Assembly (NCBI GenBank): GCA_009602725.1
Contig: WELB01000031.1
Location: 29,317 to 93,316 of the forward strand
Direction of reading: 5' to 3'
Length of the DNA: 64,000 nucleotides
DNA from: Spirogloea muscicola
Taxonomy: Eukaryota; Streptophyta; Zygnematophyceae; Spirogloeales; Spirogloeaceae
Under the pieces are notes generated by a model. That model saw only the letters and a program-made list of their open reading frames with translations. It was not told the DNA's origin and ran no database searches. The translations under genes were made by a program, and so were the position numbers. Positions 1-11,300 of the stretch are shown one piece after another (the stretch's first letter is position 1; each line of letters opens with the position of its first letter).

Positions 1-1159
1 GCCCGAGCAACAGCCGGGGGAAGAGGATGAACAGCTTCCACGCCGCCTCGTCTCTGTGGTCCACGACGATCCGCTGTGTCACCGGGCGGAGCGCGCGGCG
101 GAGGTGTGGGCGTGCCCAGCGTGGAACATGGCGTAGGAGCGGCAGGGCCGCCTGGCGGTGAACTGCGGCCAGGTCAAGGTCGGCCAGCCACTGCCAGTGG
201 TGAGGCGTGGGCGGGGACGGCGCGGGAGGCCTGCCTGGTCTGCCCCGACGACCACCCGCCGCCGCTGCGCTCCGCGCCTGCTCCGCACGGTTGATGTTGC
301 CCGCGCAAGTTCGCTGGTGGTTGGACCGGCCGGACCGCGTGGTGAAGGTCCTCTGGCAAAGCTGGCACCGAGGCGGGTCGGGCGAGGGAGGAGAGGGCGA
401 CGGCGGTGGAGCCGGCTCGCTCGGCGGGGGTGGAGGCGGCGGAGATGGGGGGGGCGTCGATGGCGCCGACTGTGGAAGGCTGGGCGGCTCGAGAGGCGGG
501 ATGGCGGATGATCGGGAAGGCGGCGTCGGAGGAGGTGGGGGCGGTGGGGACGTCGGCGGCTGTGGTGACGACGGCTCGGCGGGCGGTAGCGGCTGCCGCA
601 CCACTGTCGCCGGAGAAGCACACTCAGGGGCGTCAGGGCCGAGCACATGGGACATGGTACCCTGAGGATGGAGGAGCGTGGTCACCTCGTGGGTCCCCTC
701 GCTTCTCAGGGGTGGAGGCGATAACGTTGGTGCCCGACACTTCTCTCGGGCGGGAGGCGATAGAGTAGTGGCCTCCGTGGAATGCTCCGTGGAATGCTCC
801 GTGGAATGCTCCGCCCGAGTGGATGCCAGGGCCTGGACGATGGGGCTGCAAGCCGCGACGGCCGCTGCGGGCGGCGGGCCGGTGGGGCTGGCATGCCCCT
901 TGCAGTGTCGCCGATGCACAGAGACACCATGGGGAGTTGCGAAATCCCGCGGGCAGGTGGGGCACGGCGCGCGCGGGGGCTTCGCAGGCGAGGGTGGCGA
1001 CGGCGGAAGAAGGGGGGGCTGCGGCGGAGGTGGCGTGGTGGCGGCATGGAAGGCGGCGAGGGTGAGAAACCGCTGCGCCCACGCGAACTTGGCCGGGGGA
1101 AGTTCGGGACTCCGGCTCCGAGGGCGGCGCCGAGAGCTGCACGCCGCCGCGGACCCCAT
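1..1159 (-). CDS. LINE 5' coding part with two zinc fingers, runs off window edge
   Basis: Read on the minus strand from an ATG in a CCATGG context at 1159, the frame stays open for 386 codons to the left edge. The first zinc finger (902-964) begins CPTC and ends HRRHC. A long Pro/Ser/Thr-rich linker follows, containing three EHST units encoded by a 12-base tandem repeat at 774-812. The second finger (304-367) is C-x2-C-x12-H-x4-C and starts CQLCQRTF. After it comes a conserved block (HWQWLADLDLAAV, VPRWARPHLRRALRP, DHRDEAAWKLFILFPRLL) that matches the segment at 56832-57050 just upstream of a reverse transcriptase. N-terminal fingers before RT are the layout of R2/NeSL-type LINEs. No stop or frameshift is seen here, unlike other copies in the window, so this copy is probably young. 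RT and endonuclease would lie outside the window. Confidence 0.8.
   Translation of the reverse strand, partial: MGSAAACSSRRRPRSRSPELPPAKFAWAQRFLTLAAFHAATTPPPPQPPLLPPSPPSPAKPPRAPCPTCPRDFATPHGVSVHRRHCKGHASPTGPPPAAAVAACSPIVQALASTRAEHSTEHSTEHSTEATTLSPPAREKCRAPTLSPPPLRSEGTHEVTTLLHPQGTMSHVLGPDAPECASPATVVRQPLPPAEPSSPQPPTSPPPPPPPTPPSRSSAIPPLEPPSLPQSAPSTPPPSPPPPPPPSEPAPPPSPSPPSPDPPRCQLCQRTFTTRSGRSNHQRTCAGNINRAEQARSAAAAGGRRGRPGRPPAPSPPTPHHWQWLADLDLAAVHRQAALPLLRHVPRWARPHLRRALRPVTQRIVVDHRDEAAWKLFILFPRLLLG
774..812. repeat. 12-base tandem repeat, three units
   Basis: The unit tccgtggaatgc is repeated three times. On the minus strand it encodes three successive Glu-His-Ser-Thr units in the linker between the two LINE zinc fingers, keeping the frame. 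Confidence 0.8.
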
Positions 1160-1335
1160 GGCAGGCGCCGCCGGCGACGGCGCCGGCGGCGGCCCGGGGT
1201 TTAAGAGGGGTGGCGGCGGCGGCGGCGGCGCCCGCGACCAGATGGAAAGAAAGCGCGGCCAGATTCAAAGAGCGCTTGCAGCGAGACCGCCAGCCTCATT
1301 TGAAAGACCTGCGAGAGGGACCTTTGGGTCTGGTG
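1160..1335 (-). other. GC-rich LINE leader abutting an older LINE tail
   Basis: Bases 1160-1235 are a (GCC)n/(GGC)n-rich leader in front of the LINE start codon at 1159. Just upstream on the minus strand lies the phrase aatctggccgcgctttct (about 1246-1265), which also occurs in LINE 3' tails at about 2113-2130 and, partly, at 39475-39490. This suggests the element starts inside an older tail. Confidence 0.45.
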
Positions 1336-1500
1336 TCCTGCTACCGTATGCGACTGTCTATGTCCCTGCAGCGCTCCCAAGCGCTTGCTTTGCACCGCCG
1401 CGCTGGTCGCGCCCTTGCAGCAGCCTCTGGCTTGCGCAGCGGGGTTGCTCTTCCTCCCCTCAGCTCATCTGACTTCCTACTGCTGACACGGGGGTATTGA
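1336..1500 (+). repeat. LINE 3' coding end (truncated copy)
   Basis: The frame encodes YRMRLSMSLQRSQALALHRR and RAGRALAAASGL and closes with LLTRGY and a stop at 1498-1500. This is the C-terminal signature of the LINE family, matching the end of the long copy at 59774. Only about the last 55 codons are present; the sequence in front is unrelated GC-rich DNA. Confidence 0.75.
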
Positions 1501-1583
1501 GGGCGCCCTGTCTGCCTAGCCTTTGGCTCCGTCATGAACACCTGTATGCATCTGGCTGGCATTTCACAGCCGATTCTTTCATA

Positions 1584-1865
1584 TCAGCAGCCGCTTTCTT
1601 CTTTTTTTGAGAGGGAGCCGGCAGCATTGAAGCCTGGCGAACCCTGCCGCCGCTCGATGGCCTCCCGGGCAAGCCGCTGGAGGAGATCCAACCAGCCACT
1701 GCCAAAGGCCCCGTGTACGTCAATGGCCAGTGCCGCGAAGGCATCGCCTGGAGGGTGGTCAGAGTACTTGCGCTCCTTACTCCGAGCCGCCAGAGCGACC
1801 GCGTGCCCGACGAGCGTCGCGGACCTCGCGGGGTTGGCCGAATCAACGCAATCGGCAGTTACCAC
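1584..1865 (-). repeat. LINE endonuclease-region fragment
   Basis: The minus-strand frame reads VTADCVDSANP, GHAVALAARSKERKYSDHPP, DVHGAFGSGWLDLLQRLARE and GFNAAGSL. It aligns by eye with the region at 59340-59610 of the long LINE copy. This part lies C-terminal to the CCHC knuckle, where R2-like LINEs carry a restriction-like endonuclease. It ends abruptly after GSL in an A/T-run sequence. Its 5' side is fused directly to a hairpin tail at 1866-1910. Confidence 0.7.
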
Positions 1866-2120
1866 ATCTGGGGAAGGCTGGGGAAGGCCAGCCCCAAGGA
1901 ATGGACAAGGGCTGAAGGAGCCGGAGTGCGAAGGACTAGGACTAAGACATCAGCCAGGGAACGCTCAGTAACCTCTTAGTCTGGAGATGCAAGTCTGAGC
2001 ACCTAGCCGGCGGTTACTGAGCGTTCCCTGGCTGATGTCCTAGTCCTAGTCCTTCGCACTCCGGCTCCTTCAGCCCTTGTCCATTCTTTTGGGCTGGCCT
2101 TTCCCAGCCACCAGTCAATC
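1866..2120. repeat. Large inverted repeat of two LINE tails
   Basis: Bases 1866-1978 and about 2010-2118 are near-perfect reverse complements, with a spacer of roughly 35 bases. Each arm carries ggttactgagcg (last codons plus stop of the LINE), then a block with ccttcgcactccggctcctt, then ttgtccattc and the gggctggc hairpin. The arms therefore face away from each other as two LINE 3' ends. Confidence 0.8.
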
Positions 2121-2534
2121 TGGCCGCGCTTTCTCTCGCGGAAAGAGGTCGCCCTTCTCGTCTGATTGATGCTGATCACATGCACGAGAGACGCTTCCAG
2201 TTGAGAGCGATGGCTGTCATTGGCCAGTAAGAATACACGGAAATCTGAAGGGGCAAGAAAACGCTAAAGTCTGCATTGTGTAAGGTCGCCCGCACTTCGA
2301 CTTGGCCTTGCTGCTGCTGCTGCTGCTAACATTAGGGTTTAATGAGAGAGAGTTGAGGGCGAGTTGAGGGCGATGGCTGTGGTTGGCCCAGAGAAAAGAA
2401 TCAACAGAGTTCCAAGGGGCCAGATAAGCGCTAGAGCTCACAAGGACTGAATCAGCCACTGTGTGCTCAAGACTCCCTGTTGAGCCAGCCGCAGGTCAGA
2501 TAACATAGTTCCTGGGCATGCACGCTTAGCCTAC
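2121..2534. other. Intergenic with LINE tail scraps and a CTG microsatellite
   Basis: No gene is supported. A minus-strand tail scrap (ggctgtggttggcccag followed by aaaagaatcaac) lies near 2365-2410. A short run of CTG/GCT triplets is at 2307-2326. Confidence 0.5.
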
Positions 2535-3240
2535 TTGACACTACTAGATATCCTCCTGAGTACTATTGCAAATCTAGGATATGCACAACGTGAGGGTATG
2601 CTTCCAGCCAAAATGGGCATGCGGCAGCATGTTTCTGGGTTTCTGCGTTGTCGTGTGTCAGCCTGTTTGCAGCGAGCTCATGGTTTGCATCGGAATCCTG
2701 GGCCAAGCTTTAGCTGGTCGCGGAAGGGCTTGTCATTCGTCATTCCGTATTCGTGCATCACTTAGCGACCTCTACGTGCTGACGCGTGATCACATAGCGG
2801 GTCAGCTTAGCAGCAAGCAATGTACATTTGTCGATGTGCTTGCCTCTGTACTCGGCCACTTAGGCCCTTCCTCAACCCCATCACCCCTGATGGTCTGTAC
2901 CAAGGGTGCCTCGACGGTGTGGCCTCGGACCTCTTCTGGACCTTGTATTGGACCTTTCTCTTCTGGGCGCGCTCTATGGCAGGCCTCCGGCTTTCGTGGC
3001 GGCGCTCCAGCTCCCCAAGTTAGCTTGTCAGATTTGTTTGTGCTCACCCGTGGGTACTAATGTCATCTTAGGTACCTTAGATTAGGTCTCCGTATTATGT
3101 AGCCTTGTTTAGTCTGCACTCGACTCTGCCTGAACAATGTATTGGCTTGAATTGGCCTCCCTTTCAATTCATGCGCCCCGCGCGCCTTCTCTCTCTTCTG
3201 GACCTCGTTCATTCTTTGTGGGCTTGCTTTACACAGCCTC
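2535..3240 (+). repeat. Two LINE tails in a row (type a then type b)
   Basis: Bases 2535-2880 are a decayed copy of the tail that ends in DLYVLTR, followed by its 3' UTR (tgtacatttgtcgatgtgctt). From about 2955 a second tail type begins, encoding FRGGAPAPQVSLSDLFVLTR then GY and a stop at 3058-3060. Its own 3' UTR (gaacaatgtattggcttgaa) leads into a hairpin-like tail near 3205-3240. The same type-b tail recurs at 21530-21735 and 36360-36545. Confidence 0.7.
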
Positions 3241-4067
3241 GCCCAGTTCGGAGGATCTGCTTCTTCACAGCCTCTCACAGCCTCTCACAGCCATGGCCTT
3301 ACTTTGGAAGAAACAAAAAGTCAGCTCTTCCTTTGGAAAAGCTTTTAGTTCTGGAAGGGCTGTTTTAAGTCCCTTTGCACCCGTTGGTGGTCTCGTACTT
3401 TTTCACTGAAACTTGTGATTGGCTCTTCACAGCCCTCGCTCCCTCTTGGAGAGGCTTTCTTCATTCTTTGGTAGAGCTGGAGGAGCTGAAAGAGCTGGTA
3501 AGAGCCGTCATGCTATGTAGCGTCCGCTGCCCCCACGTTGGTAGGCCAAACCAGTATGGAGCGTCCGCTGCCAAACCACGTCGGTAGGCCAAACCAGTAT
3601 GGAGCGTCCGCTGCCAAACCACGTCGGTAGGCCAAATCAGAACAGAAATAGGTAACATAATTTAGCCCACGTGGCCGATTAAACGGGATATACAGAAGTG
3701 AAGCAAGAAGCAAGAAAATGGAAAGCATGACACCAAAGCGACTCAAATACTGAGATTGTGCATAATGACCACTATGATTTGCGGCTGATTACTTTACAAC
3801 TCCCCCCCCCAACTCAAGTTTTGGCACAGAATGAGAGTCTAAATGAGAGTCTAGGCAGGTCAACAGAGAAACAATTATCTTCTGGGACTATAAGACGGGG
3901 TGGGGTTAAGCAATGTATGTGCCACCCTTGTTGCAGTCGGTAAACAAACATGACAGATACCTTGTCTGTACTTTGGCATGTCTCACAAGGTAATTGGTCA
4001 GAAACTCATTGTCGATTGTGATCAGTGGTCGGGTCAATACTACTCAAGCGACATAGGATAACGTCCT
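3241..4067. other. Intergenic with a tandem repeat
   Basis: Apart from the tandem repeat at 3519-3640, no gene or clear element is seen. A short block near 3290-3345 (ttactttggaagaa) resembles sequence near 60250-60290 and 26700-26720 downstream of other LINE tails. Confidence 0.5.
3519..3640. repeat. 41-43 base tandem repeat, three copies
   Basis: The phrase cgtccgctgcc recurs at 3521, 3562 and 3605, each time followed by cacgt(c/t)ggtaggccaaa and ccagtatggag or a variant. The last two copies are almost identical. Confidence 0.85.
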
Positions 4068-4580
4068 GTGTATGATCGTTCAAGTCCGGACCTCATTTCA
4101 ACTCTGTACAGGCACGCAGTGGGCGGAGCAGAGCAAAGAAAACTGCGGCATTACTCCGATTACCCCCAATGCGATCAACTCCTGCCAGCTGTAATCGAAA
4201 TCTTTGGCTGTCTGGGTCCTCGCTTCCACACTCTGCTTCAAAACATTGCCAATCTAGGCTACACTCGACGTGCAGATGTGTTTCCGGCTGAGATGGGCTT
4301 GCCAGCTGCATATCTGTCGCTCTTGCGACGACGAGTTTCGGCCTGTTCGCAGCGTGCTCAGGCTAGTGCCTTGCACCAGAAAGCTGGGCGAGCTCTAGTA
4401 GGTGGCAGAAGGGCTCCGTTCCTGGCATCTAGTATTCATGCATCGAGTAGTGACCTTAATGTTTTGACCCGTGGTTATTGAGCGGGTCAATCTGCTGTAG
4501 GTTATGTAGATTTTTTATTTGTGCTTGCCTTTGTACCTGGCCATTTGGCCTACATTTCTTTCTAATACACGATCTCTTCT
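4068..4580 (+). repeat. LINE 3' end, type a
   Basis: The open frame to the stop at 4479-4481 encodes HAVGGAEQRKLRHYSDYP, EIFGCLGPRFHTLLQ, AAYLSLLRRRVSACSQRA and ends SDLNVLTRGY. The 3' UTR runs gagcgggtcaatctgctgta to about 4580. Copies very similar to it lie inverted at 36668-37110 and direct at 38395-38590. The 5' part of the element is absent. Confidence 0.8.
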
Positions 4581-5376
4581 TCGAAGCTTGTCCATTCGTT
4601 TCGGGCTAGCCTTCAAGCTCCCTTTCTCACAGCCAATGCCCGCTTGACCAGGCAAGCGACAAACTTGTAGTGCTGACAATCCACGTCCATGGGGCATTTA
4701 GAACTCGATGACTTGACCTTACCCAGCCGCTCGCACTGCGAGCAGTGACCTGGCGTGAAGGGCAGCAGGGTGAGCAGCCGGCTTCAATGCCGCTGGGTCG
4801 CTGGCTCAGGTTGCTGGCCCTCGCCCCTGTCGATGAGCCACTATTCAGGCGTTCGCTTGCAATCTGCAAGCATTTTGCTTCTTTATTCCGCCTTCGTTGT
4901 GGTAGTAATAAGACAAAGAACGGTGAAAGCTCTCATTCTAATCATAAGTATTTCCAATGCAAGACGTAAAAGTATTTCAAATGCAATTTCAGATCGAAAT
5001 GTAAAAGAATTATTGAAGTGGGCAAAGTCAATCTTGCATCTTTACAGAACTGCTGAGTCTAAAAGGTTTGCAGTAATTTAGCCAGCAATTTCCAGGAACG
5101 GCCTTCATTTCTTAACACTTTTTGTAGAAACACCACACTATTCCTTTGAGGTTGCTTTTAATGCGACTGATAACTTTCTCGTAGTGCTGAGGTCAAACGA
5201 ACTCCTACATTAGTGCAAGCCAAGCATATGCAATGTAACAGTACATGTCATTTTGGCTCAAGGCCAGGTATCATCCCAGCTACAGATAGTATTGAGCAGA
5301 AGATGACAAGTCCGCGAGAGCCTGTCCACGTAGTAAAGAGTAAGAATGTCAGCTGCTTCACAATCTCAGCAGCTTC
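4581..5376. other. Intergenic between LINE tail and PA200 3' end
   Basis: A hairpin tail scrap (cttgtccattcgtttcgggct) lies at about 4585-4640. On the minus strand, 4775-4609 contains a short cysteine-rich reading (HCSQCERLGKV, then KCPMDVDCQHYKFVACLV) that I cannot assign. The remainder is AT-rich and featureless. Confidence 0.4.
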
Positions 5377-8300
5377 TCATACAAGAACATTGTCAATCAT
5401 ATAACTAACTGATTGAGATGCACTTTGTTCATTTTTGTATGGTGGATAGGAACTACTTGTCAACACCGCAGATGACAGAAGGTTGCACGCGAGCCGCAGG
5501 CAGGGCCAAACCTCCAATTGCTCATTGGTGAAGAGAGTCCTATGCAAGCTCCACATATCATTGTGCGTGCGTTTGAACTCTCCAATGGTGGATGTGACAG
5601 TACTACGAATTGGATTGGGCTCGTGGACAGAGTTCACCATGACCATAAGTAAGTCAGGTAACCACCTGCAGGTGGAGGGCGACAATCAATGAGTTTATGA
5701 ACTTGACGTAAAAGTGTTTAGCAGCTCAAGATGACAGGGTCAAAAGCGGTGCCTGTGCTGCGTGCCTATTGTACTGCATTTGAAAAGTTGGAAGGGGACA
5801 GAGTCTGATACTCAGGAATATCATATGGCATTGAGAGGATGCAGGCTCTCAGTCCAAGAATAGCTCCGTGATATGCTACCATGGAAGAAGTTGGGGGCTG
5901 CTTGGTCCTGCATGTTGGATGGCAATATCTGGTGAGAGAATGATGGCATAAGCAAGGTTGCTCATTCAGAGAGCGACTGCATTCATGCAAGAATGAAGAC
6001 CATGATCTATGCAACATCCATCAGCCCACACTTGACTCGTCCAGGTCCAAACTGGTAAGACAAACGCCGAAGACATGCATCAGACAAGTGCAACTGCCTG
6101 CCTCACCTCGCCCCAGACTTTCTGGAAGCAGTCCGCGCTGTCTGAGCAGACCTCACGAGCCTCTGTCTTAGTTGCGCTACCCAGTCAGAGTCAGCAACCT
6201 TCATGAGCCCCGACAGTGTTGTAGCTGCCAACTCTCTCACCTGATTCAGCAGATCAAGAAGAACTCAGGTACGGTCCTTCAATGTGAGAAACGCCAGCAT
6301 TGCTGGGGCTTATGCAGACTACCAGGCTAGCGGAGGAAGAACTTGTAGTATCAAGGGATAGTGCAGGTGAGAATTTTGAGTTAGTACATGGTGGGTAACA
6401 AAGCAGGGGTGACAACAGTCTGAAGTAAGAGAGGTGACTCATATCACGTAAATGTGACTGAGAGATAGGTCTAGATTCATAGATGATGGAATTGATGATA
6501 GAAGTAACAGCGGCTTCCCCGAGAATCAGATGCGATGCTAAAAGAGTAGGCATGCTGTCTTGATCATTCATAGGCAGTGACGCAAGGCAGGCAACTTGCA
6601 GGGCAGGACAGTGGCGCATAGTAAGCCAGGCTTACCTCAAGTTGAACATCTTCTAGAAGCTCCACTACTCGTTCCGCAATGGCAAGTAAATCCGCCTCCG
6701 CAAGCAAGAAGCTATGGCTGTCATCATACACAAGGTGGAGGCAGTCAACACAGGAAGCCCCCTACGAGCAGCATGCAGTGGGCCCGAACTTGCCTACTCT
6801 TAATGAATAATCTGGACATTTCTGGGTAGGCATACTAGCATAAATCATAACAGCCCTCACTAACGTGAACTGCAGCAACTTGTCTTATTAGCATGCCGTG
6901 CAACTCACCGATATGTGAGGGGCTGTATGAACGAGAGGGCTGCAGCACGAGTGTGCCACAGAGGTGCTGAGGTAGCTGAGAGCAGTACAGAGGTGGCAGT
7001 GTGCAGACAAGTGGCTGGCAGGGGCTGGTAGCCTAGGTACGCCAGCGCCTGCTTCGCCAGTAGAGATAAGTCTGCATCCGATGTTTCCTGCAGGAAGCAT
7101 CCAGTAGCAGATGTGCAAACGTAGCCACATCAGGTTCGGACCTGCTAGCTGACATGACCTGCCTACTCCTGTGACTTCCCTGGCTTGCGAGCCTATCGAT
7201 GGCCAAGTACTGGGGTCAGGAGGATGTAATCATGCCTACTAAGCTAGAAGCAAGAAGTGGAAGCATAGACAACCATAGCCTACTCACAAACGATAACTCA
7301 TCATGATGTTTGTAACCCAAGCAAGCCACTCACTTGAGACAGCCTAGCACGCTTGACCTGTAGGCCCACTGCAACGACCAAGCCCCAAGCAGGTCATATG
7401 ATACAAGTGACTCTTATGACGAGGCTTACCTGAATGGCCAGGAGAACAGGGAGAAGGCTTATAAGGGTGTCCACAATGAAGACCGCGTCACCAGATTTCA
7501 CACTTGCAATCACAAAGTACAACATCTGCACAATCAAGTCATTCCTGTGAGACCCTCACTACTTTCCTGATTCACAGGCATCACAAGTGGGCCAAGGTCT
7601 GACTTACAGTGCAGCTATGCTGTTGCTGACCAATCACGTTAGTACTGACCCACAGAGCAGTGCTCTACATTACCCTGGCTTTGACCTCCTTCACTGCATT
7701 GAATGGAGCTGGACAGACCACCATACCACATAGCAAGGACACAGAAGGACCTACGTAATCTGCACCTCTTACCGTTTCCAGCCAGCGGACGGAGTCTTCT
7801 GCAGAGTCCACATCCATTACGGAGATGCCAGCTGAGTTCAAGCCATTTGCAGCCGTTTGATTGCCCCCAGCATTACTAGCTGGAGACAGCTTCCCACCCG
7901 AGGCCTGGACTTTCAGCGCCTCCTCCATCCCCTTGACTGCCAGACTAACCATCGCAGGTGCCTGACTTGGAACCTTTTGCTGCTGTATCGAGCGAGCGGC
8001 CAACATAGCAATGAGCTGACCAACGCGCTCCCTTATCTGCATCAAACAGTGCATGGCAGTGAGCTGCTTGTCCACTCTCCAGCAGATCAAGCTGTAGGAA
8101 TTTCTTGAGAACCTCAATACCTGCTCACAGCTGTACTCAGTGGTTACACAAGTGCAAGTACTATTACTGTAAACATTTTAGAACTGAATGCTAAAGTTAG
8201 TGCTAAACTTCAGTTTAGCAAAAAAGTGATGATTACATTCAGCTTTTAGCACTAAGCAGCATTTCAAGATACTACGTGAAAGTCTGAATGGTACATGTGG

Positions 8301-11300
8301 ATCATCATCAGACCAGAGATAGGCTGCTTAATCTTGTTTCAAGATGAGTCGATATTTTGATACAAAAAGCTGACCTGCCGAGCTGGAGAGGCCATATTTG
8401 CCAGAAGCTCATTCAGGAGGGTGCTGTGTGCAGACAGCTCATTGTCACTCTGCAAGCTAGTCACAGGAGGAAGTTCCACAAACAAGGTCCCAACGAGCTG
8501 CAACCTCTTCGCAAGCTGCCCTGAAGCTGATGTGTTGGAATATGGCTTCATGAGAGTGACCAAGAGGGACTCTGTCAGCTCGCTCAGAGAAGGTGAAGTG
8601 TGTGGACTTGAAACCCGTGTAGCTGCAAAGCGAATGCATGCCACCCACTCCGGGAGGCTCTCCACCGTACACTGCCAAAGTGCAGTCTCTAGAAGGGGCC
8701 TTATCCACGCTGACCATACAGCAGATGTAGTGGGCGTGCCTGCATGAAGTACTCCAGCAATTGCTTCTGCAGCCACACACTGTCAAGAAACAAAGTCTTA
8801 TTTAGAGACGAACAGGTATCAAGCAGGCATACAGCACTGCCTTTCAGCGCCACTCAGATGTATATGCCATGCGCAGGCCCTCAAATTGCCTGCATGTGTT
8901 ACCTGTAGGCCTTTGTCTCCAACAGTAGCTACAGCATCCTCAATGGGCTTCTGAAGTGCGTTGACTGCACTGGTGCCACCACGAGCAACAAGTCGCTCAA
9001 ACAGGAAAGCATTGGCTGCAGAAAACCCATGGCCTCTGCTTGTATGCGCCCACTCCTTGGTCACTGGCCAATCTGGAATTGGTGCCATCGAACTGAACAC
9101 TCGACCCAAAGCAACAGAGCTATCCATTTGGCCAGGGCGCCCTGCCATGCCCTTCATAAGACGTCCAATCCCATCTTCCGCGTCTAGATAGTGATCGATT
9201 GCCATACAGCTTACCAGGGCTTGCGCATATGCTGGCTCTGCCATGGCCTCTCCCACAGCTGAACCCACTTGTGTAGTGGTCATATCAGCTCCATTGATAC
9301 TAACATTTGTGGCTTCCTCAGCAACCTGCTGCGCTTGTCCCTTGTTGCCTTCTTTCACGTCAAGGAGCAGCCCAAGGAGAGCGGCAATCGAAACCCGCCG
9401 AAGAGGTGGTAGGTCACTGACAATGGTCTTGAGGAAATGGCCTGCAAGGTGAAAAATGCAAGGTCCTTACATACAGCTCTCGTGATTATGACGTGTTTAC
9501 CAGATATACAGCAATAGCAACACATTCAATGTGCTAAGAGTGATAGTGGAGATTTGAAAGACGCACCAACATATTGCGATAGACCTGAGGATAATAGCAG
9601 TAGAAAGGCACTAGCCATGACTGAATATCTGCACAAGCACATAATGACTGCCTGTATTGGTTGGTGATAGTTTGCTGCTGTTACTGCTCTACTCAAGCAG
9701 ACCTGCCATGGGTCAAGTACATTCAACCGGCACGAACTACATATTGCAAAGCTGCTGACTGTAGCACAATCAGCCTCTGATATAGCATAAATTTACACCC
9801 GTTTTGCCTGGCGTGGGATGTCATGGATTGCCTGAACTAGAAGAGCTTGCACTTACCTCCAATGTATGTCACGCACACTGCCGGTGGAGAGATTGGTCAA
9901 TTGTTGCAGTATCTTACTCATCTCTGGGGCACCGCTTTTGCTCGCTTGATATGTGTTGTTAGGTACTCCAGCAAATCGTAATGCAAAGTAGAAGAAAGCC
10001 TACACAAATGTGGGACACATAAGCAACTTGCACCATGTCAAAGATGAAGTTGCTGAACATTGTACATGATAAGGCAGGAACATAAAGTGAGGAGCGACCC
10101 TTTGCATGTCACCTCTCCAATGGCAGCCTGAGCTTTTGGCGTCTCATGATGACCACTGCACAAAAAAAGCCGGCAAAAGTGAGTACTTGACTTGAAGACT
10201 AGGTAGGTGCTTCAACGTTGCAAAATGAGGGTGGATTTATGACCAAGACTCAAGTATTACCTGCTCATGATTGCCTCAATAAAGACAACCATTGCTTGCC
10301 AGTCCTGCCAAAAGAATATCGTGCACTGTAAAGTGTCCTTCACAGCAGATTATTGTCTGAATGTGACAAGCTTGCTCATTGCATGACTAAGTCAAACACG
10401 AACCGCTGGCAACCTTGACCATATCTTGCTCCCGAACAACATAAAGAATCATACATACTCCAGAAAAGTGCTGTGCCTTGTCCTCTGACATGCCAAAGAG
10501 AGATCCTACCAAATGCTGACATATGTCGTCATAAGCATATGCAAGATTGATTTCTCTGGACCTTAAATAGCATATGCTCAAGACTCGAGACGTGCACAGG
10601 AATCTGCATGAACCTGCGAAACCTTGCGCATGACTGGCCTAGTGACCAGCAAAGCACAAGCGCCCTGAGCAGCCTCATCAGAAGATATTGGGTCCATAAG
10701 CGCCTTGCTGATGCCCGTGATGACAATGTCATTGATGGGCGGGAACCTCTTTATGAGTGACTCCAGCGATGCCTTTGCTGACCTGAAAGAAGCCAGAAAA
10801 GTTAGGCACTGGAGCACAAGGCATTAAAGCAACTGGATGCCATTGGTGAAGTAGCAAACCAGGCATGGCAGATCTATCACAAACCATTGAGGGCCTCATT
10901 CTAAAGTCGAGGAACCCCACTGAGCTTACACGCGGACGGCTTTGTAGGGGTGCAGGGAGAGCTCAAGCAGATCCTGCGCAATGACCCGCACACCAGAGGC
11001 CATTGGTGGTGAAGCTCCACTAGCACGTAGCAGGCGGTACCCAGCCTGGCTTGCACGCCACTTCAAATGCAAGTATGCTTTCTCATGTACTAGCCATTGA
11101 GGTCTGCAGTACATATGCAGAAAATATTACTATTGGAATTACCAGACTGCTCATGAGCTTAGCATGCCGAACCTAAGGAGCTTGTAGAATACAAGCAAGA
11201 CCTGACTGCCTTCAATTTTGCCCTTATTCGCCAATACCTTTCAAGCTCTAAGAATAGGACAGTGGAAGTCTATTAGTAGCTCACTCCCACGGGACCTGTG

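Noticed and set aside
79-668. Long frames of 110-190 codons in the GC-rich left end (both strands)
   Set aside because: They are shadows of the LINE zinc-finger frame, which alone carries family motifs and matches a second copy.
3519-3640. CRISPR-like array
   Set aside because: The copies are directly adjacent with no unique spacers, and the DNA is eukaryotic.
5243-5258. Match to the 3' part of the dinoflagellate spliced leader (cattttggctcaag)
   Set aside because: Only about 15 bases match, at one place, and the genes are plant-type with mostly GT-AG introns. It is more likely a chance match.
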